Positions 10,945-19,415 are shown, counted from the stretch's first letter. The stretch: 64,000 bases of DNA from Nonomuraea basaltis (GCF_005893125.1 NZ_VCJS01000025.1:1-64000), one strand, 5' to 3'. A program made the numbers and translations. Notes: generated by a model from the letters alone, not told the origin.

Positions 10945-12375
10945 ATGGCTGCATCTGAGAAGAATGCGTGTTTCACTCGCAATATGATCACTAATATCCC
11001 GTTCGGGGAGAAGAATGCTGGGTTGAGCATCTTCGAGCCGAGTGAGGGGACCCTGGTGGTCGTGCCCTCGCTCTCCCTTCCGCAGGATGAGCTCCGCCGC
11101 ATCACGGCAGCCAGGTCGTACGAGGAACGTCTGCTCTTCCTCCTCCTGACCCTCCGCGAGCCCGGGGTAAAGGTGATCTACCTCTCCTCCGCGCCCATCG
11201 ATCCCGACATCATCGATTATTACTTCGCGTTCCTGCCCGATCCGGATGACGCCGCCAAGCGGCTCACGCTGATCACGCTCGACGATCCCTGGTCTCAGCC
11301 GTTGACCAGGACGCTGCTCTCCCGCCCCGACGTGATGGAGCAGCTACGGTCGGCGATCGACGGTGACGCCTGGCTGGTGCCGTTCGTGCTGAGCGAGCTC
11401 GAGGAAGAGCTCGCGTCGTTACTCAACGTGCCCCTCTACGGACCTGCCACGTCCCTCTCCTATTACGGCTCCAAGAGCGGCGCCCGCGAGGTGGGACACG
11501 AGGCGGGCGTGCCGATGGCGCGCGGCTTCGGCGACGTGCGGACGTCGCTCGAGATCGAGGAGGCGATCGAGGGGCTACCGGGCGAACGGGTGATCGTCAA
11601 GCTGAACGACGCCTACTCCGGCCTGGGCAACGCGATCGTCACCAAGGCCGACAGGTCGCTGACCAGCTTCTCGATGGCGGACGAGACCTGGGAGGCGTTC
11701 GCGGCGAAGATCAGGGACCGGGGCGCGGTGGTCGAGGAGTACATCGAGCACCGGCCGCTCTACTACCCGAGCGCGCTGGCCTGCATCACACCGGGCAGCG
11801 AGGCGCGGGTGCTGGCCACGCACGACCAGGTGCTCGGCGGCGCCAACGGCCACGTCTACCAGGGCTGCACGTTCCCGGCGGCGCCCGAGTACCGCGCCGA
11901 GGTGGGCGCCTCCGCCGGCCGGATCGCGCGCGCGCTGGCCGAGCGGGGCGTGGTAGGGCTGTTCGGGATGGACTTCTTCGCGCTCAAGGCCGACGCCGGG
12001 TACGCGGCGCTGCTGTGCGAGATCAACCTGCGGATCGGCGGCACCACGCATCCCTTCGGCGCGGCCGTGCTGACGACCGGGGCCACGTACGATCCCGGCA
12101 CCGGCCTGCTCATGGCCGGGGACCAGCCGAAGTACTATACCGCGACCGACAACTGCGCCTCGTCCTGCCTGCGCGGACGCACGCCCGGCGAGGTCATGCG
12201 GACGGCGGACCGGCTCGGGATCGGGTTCGACGCGGAGCGGCGTACCGGGAACGTGTTCCACCTGCTCGGGGCCGTCCCCGAGCACGGGAAGCTGGGCTTC
12301 ACCTCGATAGGCGACTCACGTGAGGAGGCCGACGAGCTGCATGCGCTCACCCGGCGCCTCCTTTGCGGCCCTTGA
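10945..12375 (+). CDS. PGM1-like ATP-grasp peptide ligase
   Basis: Predicted ATP-dependent carboxylate-amine ligase related to PGM1, the peptide ligase of pheganomycin synthesis. The N-terminal half matches the pre-ATP-grasp module of that family (PSLSLPQDELRRI, then VIYLSSAPIDPDIIDYY at about 75-90). The ATP-grasp core follows from about residue 170 (GSKSGAREVG, VIVKLNDAYSGLGNA, VVEEYIEHRP, GMDFFAL, CEINLRIGGTTHPF). The C-terminal 60 residues resemble the PGM1 C-terminal region. The start is uncertain: ATG 10945 gives 476 residues, while ATG 10984 in the same frame would remove 13 poorly conserved residues. It stands alone, with no adjacent precursor peptide or synthetase. Its substrates are therefore unknown; peptide or amino-acid conjugation is inferred from the family. 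Confidence 0.8.
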   Translation: MAASEKNACFTRNMITNIPFGEKNAGLSIFEPSEGTLVVVPSLSLPQDELRRITAARSYEERLLFLLLTLREPGVKVIYLSSAPIDPDIIDYYFAFLPDPDDAAKRLTLITLDDPWSQPLTRTLLSRPDVMEQLRSAIDGDAWLVPFVLSELEEELASLLNVPLYGPATSLSYYGSKSGAREVGHEAGVPMARGFGDVRTSLEIEEAIEGLPGERVIVKLNDAYSGLGNAIVTKADRSLTSFSMADETWEAFAAKIRDRGAVVEEYIEHRPLYYPSALACITPGSEARVLATHDQVLGGANGHVYQGCTFPAAPEYRAEVGASAGRIARALAERGVVGLFGMDFFALKADAGYAALLCEINLRIGGTTHPFGAAVLTTGATYDPGTGLLMAGDQPKYYTATDNCASSCLRGRTPGEVMRTADRLGIGFDAERRTGNVFHLLGAVPEHGKLGFTSIGDSREEADELHALTRRLLCGP

Positions 12376-12556
12376 GGGCCCTCCAGCCGATGGTCCCCAA
12401 CACGACAGCGAGGATGATGTTCACCGCTATCAGAATGCCGTGCACGACGTAGAAGCTGGTCGGATGCCCATCGGCCAAGTTAAACCCCAGGTTCACCCAT
12501 TCGAAGATCATGAATGCGCCGACAATGATGAGGAAACCGGCGATCTTTCGTGACAT
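12347..12556 (-). CDS. Small SCO4848-type membrane protein
   Basis: A 69-residue protein with two predicted membrane helices (about residues 5-22 and 35-60) and a basic C-terminus (RALKGRKGG). The start at 12556 has GGAGAG eight bases upstream; an ATG two codons earlier is too close to that site. Similar small proteins lie next to a DD-carboxypeptidase gene in Streptomyces (SCO4848 beside SCO4847), and the same pairing is seen here in divergent orientation. Function is unknown; a link to cell-wall maturation is only suggested by the neighbour. The 3' end overlaps the convergent ATP-grasp gene by 29 bases. Confidence 0.75.
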   Translation of the reverse strand: MSRKIAGFLIIVGAFMIFEWVNLGFNLADGHPTSFYVVHGILIAVNIILAVVLGTIGWRALKGRKGGAG

Positions 12557-12638
12557 GGCCATCTCTCCGGTATTGAAGGTGGATCTCGGGGGATGTGTCG
12601 CCACATGGGCATTCACACGAAGCTACTCTGAGACCGCC

Positions 12639-13757
12639 ATGTGGACGAAAATCGTGCCTGTCACGGCACTCATCGCCGCAGTCTCGCTCACCGGCGGGAC
12701 CGCCTATGCCGAACCCACGACGCCGGTCGGCGGCGAGGCGCTGGGCAGCCGCGGCATGGTAGCACCCGAAGGCGTCAAGAAGCCGCCCAAGACCAAGGCT
12801 ACTTCGTACGTCATCGCGGACGCTGACACGGGCCAGGTCCTCGCGGCGAAGGACGCCCACGGGCGCTACCTGCCGGCCAGCACGATCAAGACGCTGACCG
12901 CGCTCACGCTCATACCCAAGCTCGACAAGAACCGCAAGATCCGGCCCAGCCACAACGCCTGCAACCAAGAGGGCACCGCGGTCGGCCTGACGCCCAAGGG
13001 GACGTACAAGGTCGAGGACCTGTTCAAGGGCCTGATGATGTCGTCGGGCAACGACGCGGCCATGGCCCTTGCCGAGACGAACGGCGGCGTCGCCAAGACC
13101 ATGCTGGACATGAACGCCGAGGCCAAGCGGCTGCAGGCGTACGACACCGTGGCCAAGACGCCGAGCGGCCTGGACAAGCCCGGGCAGAGCAGCTCGGCCT
13201 ACGACCTGGCGCTCATCGCCCGGGCCGGCCTGGCCAACCCGGAGTTCCGGCGCTACACCAGCACGAAGACGGCGAACTTCCCGGCGCCCAAGGGGAAGCA
13301 CTACCAGATCAGCAACCACAACAAGCTGCTCTGGCGCTACCAGGGCACGATCGGCGTCAAGAACGGCTGGACCTCGAAGGCCCAGGGCAGCTTCGTCGGC
13401 GCGGCCACCCGCGGCGGGCACACGGTCCTGGTGAGCATCATGCGGCACGAGGGCTACTTCTGGGAGGAGGTGGCCAAGCTGCTCGACTGGGGCTTCTCGG
13501 TCAAGGGCAAGGTCACCCCGGTCGGCGAGCTCGTGAACCCGCTGCCCGCAGGGCTGCCCGCCCCGCAGCAGCAGGCATCCGCGCCCGCCACGCAGGTCAC
13601 GCCGGCCGCGCAGCCGCCGCTGCTCGACACGGCCGCCCAGAAGCAGACCGACTCCACCAAGACGGTCGGTTCGGTGGTGATCGGCGGCGGGCTGCTGTTC
13701 GGGCTGATCTACCTCGGGTACGGGATCCGCCGCCGGCGCGCCAGGTCACGCTTCTGA
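12639..13757 (+). CDS. D-alanyl-D-alanine carboxypeptidase (PBP5 type, S11)
   Basis: Trims the terminal D-alanine from peptidoglycan stem peptides outside the membrane. The 372-residue protein has a signal peptide (1-24, cleavage after AYA), a transpeptidase-fold domain, a Pro/Gln/Ala-rich linker and a C-terminal membrane anchor followed by RRRRARSRF-like basic residues. The active-site motifs are Ser81-x-x-Lys84 (STIK), Ser136-Gly-Asn138, and Lys241-Asn-Gly in place of the classical KTG, a variant I recall from other actinobacterial members. I use ATG 12639 because upstream codons in the open frame belong to the divergent small membrane gene. The last 12 bases overlap the convergent YihY gene. 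Confidence 0.92.
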   Translation: MWTKIVPVTALIAAVSLTGGTAYAEPTTPVGGEALGSRGMVAPEGVKKPPKTKATSYVIADADTGQVLAAKDAHGRYLPASTIKTLTALTLIPKLDKNRKIRPSHNACNQEGTAVGLTPKGTYKVEDLFKGLMMSSGNDAAMALAETNGGVAKTMLDMNAEAKRLQAYDTVAKTPSGLDKPGQSSSAYDLALIARAGLANPEFRRYTSTKTANFPAPKGKHYQISNHNKLLWRYQGTIGVKNGWTSKAQGSFVGAATRGGHTVLVSIMRHEGYFWEEVAKLLDWGFSVKGKVTPVGELVNPLPAGLPAPQQQASAPATQVTPAAQPPLLDTAAQKQTDSTKTVGSVVIGGGLLFGLIYLGYGIRRRRARSRF

Positions 13758-14681
13758 CGTCGCCGGCGGCACCGGCGACGGGGACGGCGGCGGGCAGAAC
13801 CCCGCGGTGGCCGTCCACGCGGCGACGTAGAGCACGAGCCTGGCGGAGAAGTTCATCCAGATCAGCAGGCCGACGATGACGGCGAACGTGCCGTAGACCG
13901 GATTGGCGAGCGTCTGCCCCAGCAGCAGCGTGGCCACCTGCTTGAGCAGCCCGAACCCGATCGCGCCCAGCAGCGCCCCCTTGGCGATCACCCGGAACGG
14001 CTGGGTCGGCCTGGCCACCCACCCGAGCAGGATCAGGAACAGCAGCCAGTCGGCCCCCACGCTCGCCGCCACCCCGGCCACTCGCAGCCCGACGGTGGCC
14101 AGCGCGGATTCGCTGCCGAAGAGGAAGTTCATGACGTTGTCCGTGGCCGTGGTGGCGAACCCCGCCACCAGCACGGAGGTGATCATCGTCACCCCGAGCA
14201 TGACCAGCGAGGCCAGGTCGCGGAGCTTGCCGGCGAGGAAGCCGAGCGGCGGCTCGGTGGTCATGGACATCTCGCGCAGCGCCCCGCGCAGCGCGTCCAG
14301 CGCGCCGAGCCCGGCGTAGAGGAGGCCGAGCAGGCCGATGATCCCGGCCGCCGCCTTGGCCTTGGCGATGGCGTCGAGGTCGAGCTGCGTGGCGATCCCC
14401 GGCAGCCGCTCGACGATCGCCGCCTCCAGGGCATCCCTGGTGGTCTCGCTGGTCGCCACCACGAATCCGAGCACCGCGTACGACAGCGCCACCAGCGGGA
14501 AGAACGACAGGAACGCGAAGTACGTGACCGCGCCCGCCAGCCGGTCGCCGAACTGCAGCTGGTAGCGCTGCACCGCCCTGATGAGATGGTCGATCGACAA
14601 CCTGCGGACCCGCCAGTCATCCACCTTGCCGCGGCCCCAGGCCTTGGCCTCCGCGATCCGCTCCGCCAGGCTCGCCATCAC
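13746..14681 (-). CDS. YihY/BrkB-family membrane protein
   Basis: Integral membrane protein of 311 residues in the YihY/virulence factor BrkB family. After a charged N-terminal 45 residues, about six hydrophobic segments follow; the conserved stretch GAVTYFAFLSFFPL marks the first and IVGLLIWMNFSARLVLYVAAW the last. Although once called RNase BN, the family has no nuclease motif and its role is unknown. It lies convergent to the DD-carboxypeptidase gene. Confidence 0.88.
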   Translation of the reverse strand: MMASLAERIAEAKAWGRGKVDDWRVRRLSIDHLIRAVQRYQLQFGDRLAGAVTYFAFLSFFPLVALSYAVLGFVVATSETTRDALEAAIVERLPGIATQLDLDAIAKAKAAAGIIGLLGLLYAGLGALDALRGALREMSMTTEPPLGFLAGKLRDLASLVMLGVTMITSVLVAGFATTATDNVMNFLFGSESALATVGLRVAGVAASVGADWLLFLILLGWVARPTQPFRVIAKGALLGAIGFGLLKQVATLLLGQTLANPVYGTFAVIVGLLIWMNFSARLVLYVAAWTATAGFCPPPSPSPVPPATSEA

Positions 14682-14698
14682 CCTCTACTACCCGATGA

Positions 14699-15979
14699 TC
14701 ATGCCCTCACGACAGCGCTCGCCGATTCCGTCAGGGCCGTGAGGACCGCCGCCAGGTCGTGGTGGAGCAGCCGGCCGTCCCGCTTGACCACACGCCCTCC
14801 GACGAGGACGGTGTCCACGCAGCTGGTGTCGGCGTTCAGCACGACGGCGCCGATCGGGTCGTGCGCGGCGGCCATGCCGAGCGTGTCCGTGCGCAGCAGC
14901 ACCAGGTCCGCCTGCTTGCCCGGCCGCAGCGACCCGACGACGTCGGCCAGGCCGAGCACCTCGGCGCCCTCGATGGTGGCCATGCGCAGCGCGTCTCGGG
15001 TGGTGAAGCCGAGCCCGGCGCCGTCGGGGCGGCCGCGTTCGAGCAGGTGGATGGTGCGCATCAGGGAGAACATGTCGCCGGGGGCGCACACCACGGTGTC
15101 GGCGCCGAGCCCGGTCGGGATCCCGGCCGCCCTGGCCCGCCCGGTGGCCGGGTAGCCCATGCCCAGGTTCATCTCGTCCACCGGCGCGAGCGAGATGGTG
15201 CCGCCGCTGCCGGCGATGCGCTTGAACTCCTCGTCGGTGTAGTGGAGCGCGTGCACGAACGTGGTGGGGGTGGCGAGCAGCCCGTTCGACTCCAGGAACG
15301 TCAGCCCGCTCGTGGCGCCGTCCGGGCCTCCCCCGCCCATGTGCACGGTGACCGGCAGGCCGAGCTCCGCGGCGAGCCGCCACTCATCCAGCGCGCGCTC
15401 CTCGCCCGCGATCTCCGGTCCCATGGCCGCGATGGCCATCGTCACCAGGCCGGGCGTGTCGAACAGCCGCTCGCGGACCCGCCGGCCCTCGCTCGTGAGC
15501 CCCCCGGGGTCGCCGCCGTGGCAGTAACCGAACACGGCCCTGATGCCGGACTCTCGCAGCGCCTGGACGGCGGAGTCCGTGTGGGCGGGGCTGAACTGGG
15601 CGTGCGACCAGTCCAGCAGCGTGGTGACGCCCACGTCCAGGCACTCCAGCGCGCCGGCGAGGTTGCCCGCGTAGATGTCGCGCGGGCGGTAGTTGGGGGC
15701 GATCTCCCCGAGGATGCGCCGCATGTAGCCGTCGAGAGTGGTGTCGGGGATGGCCGCCCTGATGGCCGTCTGCCAGGTGTGCCGGTGGGTGTCGACGAAA
15801 CCCGGAAGCACGATCCGCCCGGTCGCGTCGATCACCTCCGCTCCCGGAACGTCGGGCAGGCCGGGGCCCACCTCGGCGATCGCGCCGTTCTCGATGCGCA
15901 CGTCGGCCCGGCCCAGCACGACAGGCGCGGGCTCGGTGTCGATGACGACGCCGTTCTTGATCAGCACAGTCGATGTCAT
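14699..15979 (-). CDS. Amidohydrolase (TRZ/ATZ and cytosine-deaminase-like)
   Basis: Zinc or iron hydrolase of the amidohydrolase superfamily, 426 residues. Metal-binding histidines are His65 and His67 (DTHRH), with later ligands in VHMGGGGP and FVHALHYTDEEF, and the catalytic aspartate in GLGADTVVCAPGDM. The N- and C-terminal beta-sandwich segments are complete. The family acts on amino-substituted rings (guanine, 8-oxoguanine, S-adenosylhomocysteine, s-triazines); the substrate here cannot be assigned. I start at ATG 15979, because the longer frame runs through the divergent MarR gene. That regulator, 61 bases away, probably controls this gene. Confidence 0.85.
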   Translation of the reverse strand: MTSTVLIKNGVVIDTEPAPVVLGRADVRIENGAIAEVGPGLPDVPGAEVIDATGRIVLPGFVDTHRHTWQTAIRAAIPDTTLDGYMRRILGEIAPNYRPRDIYAGNLAGALECLDVGVTTLLDWSHAQFSPAHTDSAVQALRESGIRAVFGYCHGGDPGGLTSEGRRVRERLFDTPGLVTMAIAAMGPEIAGEERALDEWRLAAELGLPVTVHMGGGGPDGATSGLTFLESNGLLATPTTFVHALHYTDEEFKRIAGSGGTISLAPVDEMNLGMGYPATGRARAAGIPTGLGADTVVCAPGDMFSLMRTIHLLERGRPDGAGLGFTTRDALRMATIEGAEVLGLADVVGSLRPGKQADLVLLRTDTLGMAAAHDPIGAVVLNADTSCVDTVLVGGRVVKRDGRLLHHDLAAVLTALTESASAVVRA

Positions 15980-15983
15980 ACGC

Positions 15984-16013
15984 GAAAGCTTAATCAGAAG
16001 CTTTTTAGAAAGC
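15984..16013. promoter_or_regulatory. Palindromic operator candidate between amidohydrolase and marR
   Basis: AAAGCTT at 15985-15991 and AAGCTTT at 15998-16004 form a perfect inverted repeat with a 6-base spacer. A second overlapping palindrome GCTTTTTAGAAAGC spans 16000-16013 with one mismatch. This A/T-rich patch is the only such stretch between the two divergent start codons. MarR proteins usually bind 16-20 bp dyads of this kind and repress both flanking genes. Confidence 0.6.
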
Positions 16014-16040
16014 AATCTTCTCCTGGGTATCCTCGATGAC

Positions 16041-16547
16041 GTGAAACCGGATGAGATCGACGCGATGGTTCCCCGGTGGCAAGAGGCCGGCATGTCGTCG
16101 TCGCTCATCGCCACACTCGAGCTCGGCAAGCGGATCACCCGGCTCCACCTGCTGTTCGAGCAGGTGGTCAAGGCCGAGATGGCGGAGCTGGGGCTGACCT
16201 ACGCCGAGTTCGACGTGCTGATGTCGCTGAGCCGGGCGGCGCCGCCCTACCGGATGAAGCCCAGCGAACTGTCCAAGGCGCTGCTCCTCACCTCGGGGGG
16301 CATCAGCAACGTGCTGCTGCGGCTGACGGCGGCGGGATATGTGGAGCGGGAGGCCAACGCGGGCGACGCGCGCAGCCGCTGGGTCCAGCTGACGGACGAG
16401 GGGCGGCGCGTGGCCGCGGCGGGGCTGGAGGCCTCGACCCGGGCGTACGCGGAGGTGACGGCTGGGATCCCGGAGGAGACGGTGCGGCACGCCGCGGACG
16501 CGCTCCGCGAGATCCTTTCCCCCATGGGCCGCCGCCGCTTCCGCTAG
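16041..16547 (+). CDS. MarR-family transcriptional regulator
   Basis: DNA-binding regulator of 168 residues with the winged helix-turn-helix of the MarR family: dimerisation helices at both ends, recognition region around MKPSELSKALLLTSGGISNVLLRL (about 75-98) and the wing with DARSRWVQLTDEGR. The likely start is GTG 16041; the open frame continues upstream through the divergent gene but has no family similarity. The intergenic palindromes suggest autoregulation and control of the amidohydrolase. The inducer is unknown. Confidence 0.88.
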   Translation: MKPDEIDAMVPRWQEAGMSSSLIATLELGKRITRLHLLFEQVVKAEMAELGLTYAEFDVLMSLSRAAPPYRMKPSELSKALLLTSGGISNVLLRLTAAGYVEREANAGDARSRWVQLTDEGRRVAAAGLEASTRAYAEVTAGIPEETVRHAADALREILSPMGRRRFR

Positions 16548-16681
16548 CGCAGGCTGTGGCCCGTCTTTCTTGAGAATCACTCGCGTCGTGGTGGCTCCTG
16601 AGCTGGGCCGAAACCATGGCAGGCCGGGTTCGGTGGCCCTAGCCTGTGGGTGGTTGGACCGAGCCAGGAGGCCCAGAGCCT

Positions 16682-17872
16682 ATGACCGAAATCAGCACCG
16701 GGCAGATGGTCAGACTCCAGCGCGAGCGAAGGGGCATGAGCACCACCGCGCTGGCGACCCAGTCCGGCTGCACCACCCGGCACATCGAGCTGATCGAGCA
16801 CGGCAAGCGGACACCGTCGCTGCCCCTCCTGCGGGAGATCGCCAAAGTGCTGGGCGTACGCACCGCCGTCCTGCTAGGAGAGACCCCGCGCGACTCGCAC
16901 GAGCCCAGCCGGCCGCAGATCGGCGACATCGAGCGCGCCCTGTTCACCTGCCGCTCTCTGGCGCCCGACATCGAGCCGCCCGACGCCGAGCAGCTCGCGG
17001 AGCGGGTGGCGGCGGCGCGCAACGCCTGGTTCACCTCGACGCGCCGCTACTCGATCCTGATGGCGGCGCTGCCGTCCCTGGTCAGCGACGCCGAGAGCCT
17101 CGCGCTGGAGCGCACGCCGCGGGCCCACAGCGTCGCGACGGACGCGTACATGCTGGCCAGGGGCGTGCTCAAGCACCTTCGCCGGGTGGACCTCGCGCAT
17201 CTCGCGGCGGACCGGGCCATGCGCTTCGCCGAAGAGTCCGAGGATCCGCTGATGATCGCGTGGGCGTACTGGAGCCTCGGGCAGTCGATGCTGTCGGACG
17301 ACATGCACCAGATCGCGTACGACGTCGCGCGGCGCGGCATCGAGCTCCTCGAGCCGCACGTCACGGACGGCGACCAGCGTCACCTCAAGGCGCTCGGCGC
17401 GCTGCACCTGCTCGCCGCGATCGGCGAGGCCCGGTCGGGCGACGACGACCAGGCGAGAGAGCGGGTACGCGGGCCCGCGGCGCAGCTCGCCGAACGTGTG
17501 CGCGACACGTCGGACGTCTACGACCTGGCCTTCTTCGGGCCCACGAACGTCGCCATCCACATGGCCAGCATCGAGAACGACACCGGCCATCCCGAGGACG
17601 TGCTGCGGATCGCCGACGACATCGACCTGCGCCAGACCCCGTCCATCGAGCGGCGGACCACGCACCTCGGCCACGTCGCCCGCGCCTGCGAGGACCTGGG
17701 CGACGACGCCGCGAGCCTGCTCCACCTGCTCAGAATCGAGCGGGAGTCCCCTGAGGAGCTGGACCACAAGCTGCTGCTGAGGGAGATGGTCCGGTCGCTG
17801 GCGCGGCGCGCGCGGCCGTCGTGGGCGCCGGAGGTCCGCTATCTCGCCGAACGCCACGGCATCCTGAGCTGA
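16682..17872 (+). CDS. XRE-type HTH regulator with helical-repeat C-terminus
   Basis: 396-residue regulator. The N-terminal 65 residues form a Cro/C1-type helix-turn-helix (GQMVRLQRERRGMSTTALA, then SGCTTRHIELIEHGKR). The rest is alpha-helical with TPR-like character (stretches such as DPLMIAWAYWSLGQSML and HLKALGALHLLAAIGEA), as in large actinomycete regulators that sense peptides or proteins through repeat domains. ATG 16682 has AGGAGG upstream; an alternative start 36 bases earlier would add a poorly coding leader. Two tiny genes follow in the same direction, a common association in mycelial actinomycetes. Confidence 0.85.
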   Translation: MTEISTGQMVRLQRERRGMSTTALATQSGCTTRHIELIEHGKRTPSLPLLREIAKVLGVRTAVLLGETPRDSHEPSRPQIGDIERALFTCRSLAPDIEPPDAEQLAERVAAARNAWFTSTRRYSILMAALPSLVSDAESLALERTPRAHSVATDAYMLARGVLKHLRRVDLAHLAADRAMRFAEESEDPLMIAWAYWSLGQSMLSDDMHQIAYDVARRGIELLEPHVTDGDQRHLKALGALHLLAAIGEARSGDDDQARERVRGPAAQLAERVRDTSDVYDLAFFGPTNVAIHMASIENDTGHPEDVLRIADDIDLRQTPSIERRTTHLGHVARACEDLGDDAASLLHLLRIERESPEELDHKLLLREMVRSLARRARPSWAPEVRYLAERHGILS

Positions 17873-17961
17873 CCCGCGAACTATGAGTTCGGACGGTGCG
17901 AACAGGGAGTTCTGTCGCCCGAGTTCGTCACGGACAGGCGTATCAGTGACACGCTGCGTTA

Positions 17962-18156
17962 ATGACCACAGCGCCGGGTGCCGATTTCGTCATGGAACGA
18001 CTACTGCAAGAGGCCGTGCGAGAGTTCCCGGGGTGGGCGTTCGAGCGAGATCAATCCGGGTGGACCGCCATTCACGGCGACATCCGGTTCACCAGGCCGA
18101 CCCTGGCCGCTCTGCGGGCCATCCTGCGCCTCCACCGGGCTACGCGGAGGAGGTGA
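17962..18156 (+). CDS. Small protein of unknown function, 64 residues
   Basis: I do not recognise this protein. It has an acidic/aromatic middle (FPGWAFERDQSGW) and a basic C-terminal helix (LRAILRLHRATRRR), with no membrane segment or signal. It starts 90 bases after the XRE regulator stop and six bases before the next small gene, so the three may be co-transcribed. Tiny soluble proteins downstream of XRE regulators in Streptomyces and relatives (for example DUF397 proteins) often act with the regulator, but I see no DUF397 motif here. Confidence 0.55.
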   Translation: MTTAPGADFVMERLLQEAVREFPGWAFERDQSGWTAIHGDIRFTRPTLAALRAILRLHRATRRR

Positions 18157-18162
18157 TTCGAG

Positions 18163-18456
18163 ATGCCCTCTGAGGGCAGGGCCGCCGGTTCGCCCGCCGA
18201 GGGCGACGCACATCTCACGGGGCGCCAGCTCGACGTCCTGCGGACCACGTATCCGGCGTGGGAGATCCACTACCTCGTTGACGCGCCGGATGCGGCCAGG
18301 TGGACGGCCGAGCTGCGGCGGCCGATCACGGTCCGGATGAGCGCGGCCGGGATCCGGCAGCGCATCGGCAGCCCGGACGCGGTCACGCTTGCGTCCACGC
18401 TGGCCCACCAGGCGTCCCTGATCCACAACGAGCGGGTCGAGGCCTGGCCCGGCTGA
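18163..18456 (+). CDS. Small protein of unknown function, 97 residues
   Basis: I do not recognise a named family. The protein has a charged N-terminus, then LTGRQLDVLRTTYPAWEIHY at about 18-37 and a C-terminal helical region with SLIHNERVEAW. No membrane segment, signal peptide or cysteine is present. It follows the 64-residue gene by six bases and is probably translated from the same message as the XRE-type regulator upstream. It shares a pattern with its neighbour: aromatic residues around a W-[AE]-I/F core, which hints that the two small proteins could be related. Confidence 0.55.
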   Translation: MPSEGRAAGSPAEGDAHLTGRQLDVLRTTYPAWEIHYLVDAPDAARWTAELRRPITVRMSAAGIRQRIGSPDAVTLASTLAHQASLIHNERVEAWPG

Positions 18457-18551
18457 CCACCTCGACGGCCCCTCTCCCGCTCATGCGCCCGGCCGCCATC
18501 CGCAGCATCTGGACCGATCGCGGCCGGGCTTCGCCCAGCACGCACCGCCGG

Positions 18552-19370
18552 TCAGCCGGGGACCTGGGGCAGGACCTTGGCGGCGAGGGCTTCGATGGCG
18601 GCGGCGACCCGGCCGGGGGCCTTGGCGTGGGCGGAGTGCCCCTGCCCGCGCAGCACTACCCTCTCCGCCTGCGGCAGCACTCGCTCCAGGGCGTCGAGCC
18701 GCTCGCCTAGATGCGCCGGGCTGCGGTCGCCGCCGAGCAGCACGACCGGCGCCTTGATCCCCGCGTAGGCCTCCAGCCGGACCCCGAGAGAATCCATGCC
18801 TACGTTGTCCTCGATCTGCCGGGGAACGAACGCCCGCATCCTCGGCACGACCGACACGAACACACCCACCAGGAACGACGCCCACGCGGGCAGCCCCACG
18901 GTCTCGCGTGTGAAGATCCTCATCGCCTTCCCCGGCCGGCCCGCCGCGATCGCCGCCTGCGTCAGCCTGTGGATCTCGCCGTCCGGGCCACCGAGCGGCG
19001 CGCCGACCACGATCGGCGGCTCGTAGATGACCGCGCCGGCGAACACGGACGGCGCGGCCACCATCGCCTCCAGGGCGATCACGGCGCCCGACGAGTGCCC
19101 GACGATCAGCATCGGCCCGCCGCCGACGGCCTCCGCCACCGCGAGAACGTGCTCCACCTCCTCCTCGACCGTGCACGGCCTTCCGGTGAGATCCAGCCGG
19201 TACCGGCGGCGGTGCGGGCGCACCACCCGATAGCGCGGCGTCAGCCGGGCGGCCACCTGCCTCCAGGACGTGCCATCGTCCAGCCCCGGATGGAGGACGA
19301 GGATGACCGGCCCCCGTCCTTCGTCGATGGCCCGCGCCTCGGTCCCGTCGGCCGCTGTCGTCGTGATCAT
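18552..19370 (-). CDS. Alpha/beta-fold hydrolase
   Basis: 272-residue cytosolic alpha/beta hydrolase. The nucleophile elbow is GHSSG at about residues 94-98, with an oxyanion-type segment LHPGLDDGTSW at 26-36, an aspartate in LLGGDRSPAH and the likely catalytic histidine in GQGHSAHAKAP. The start ATG has AAGGAG seven bases upstream, and that ribosome site lies inside one of two palindromes that probably bind the neighbouring TetR protein. The tetR gene lies just upstream in the same direction, so hydrolase expression may respond to a small lipophilic ligand. The substrate is unknown. Confidence 0.85.
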   Translation of the reverse strand: MITTTAADGTEARAIDEGRGPVILVLHPGLDDGTSWRQVAARLTPRYRVVRPHRRRYRLDLTGRPCTVEEEVEHVLAVAEAVGGGPMLIVGHSSGAVIALEAMVAAPSVFAGAVIYEPPIVVGAPLGGPDGEIHRLTQAAIAAGRPGKAMRIFTRETVGLPAWASFLVGVFVSVVPRMRAFVPRQIEDNVGMDSLGVRLEAYAGIKAPVVLLGGDRSPAHLGERLDALERVLPQAERVVLRGQGHSAHAKAPGRVAAAIEALAAKVLPQVPG

Positions 19371-19380
19371 GGCTCATCTC

Positions 19381-19415
19381 CTTAGCGACGCTAAGTCGAA
19401 TTTAGCAGTGCTAAG
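19381..19415. promoter_or_regulatory. Twin TetR-type operators TTAGCnnnGCTAA
   Basis: TTAGCGACGCTAA at 19382-19394 and TTAGCAGTGCTAA at 19402-19414 are two perfect palindromes of identical consensus, with centres 20 bases apart, two helical turns. They lie between the hydrolase start codon and the end of the tetR gene; the proximal one overlaps the hydrolase ribosome-binding site. The arrangement fits cooperative binding of two TetR dimers on one DNA face. Confidence 0.75.
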
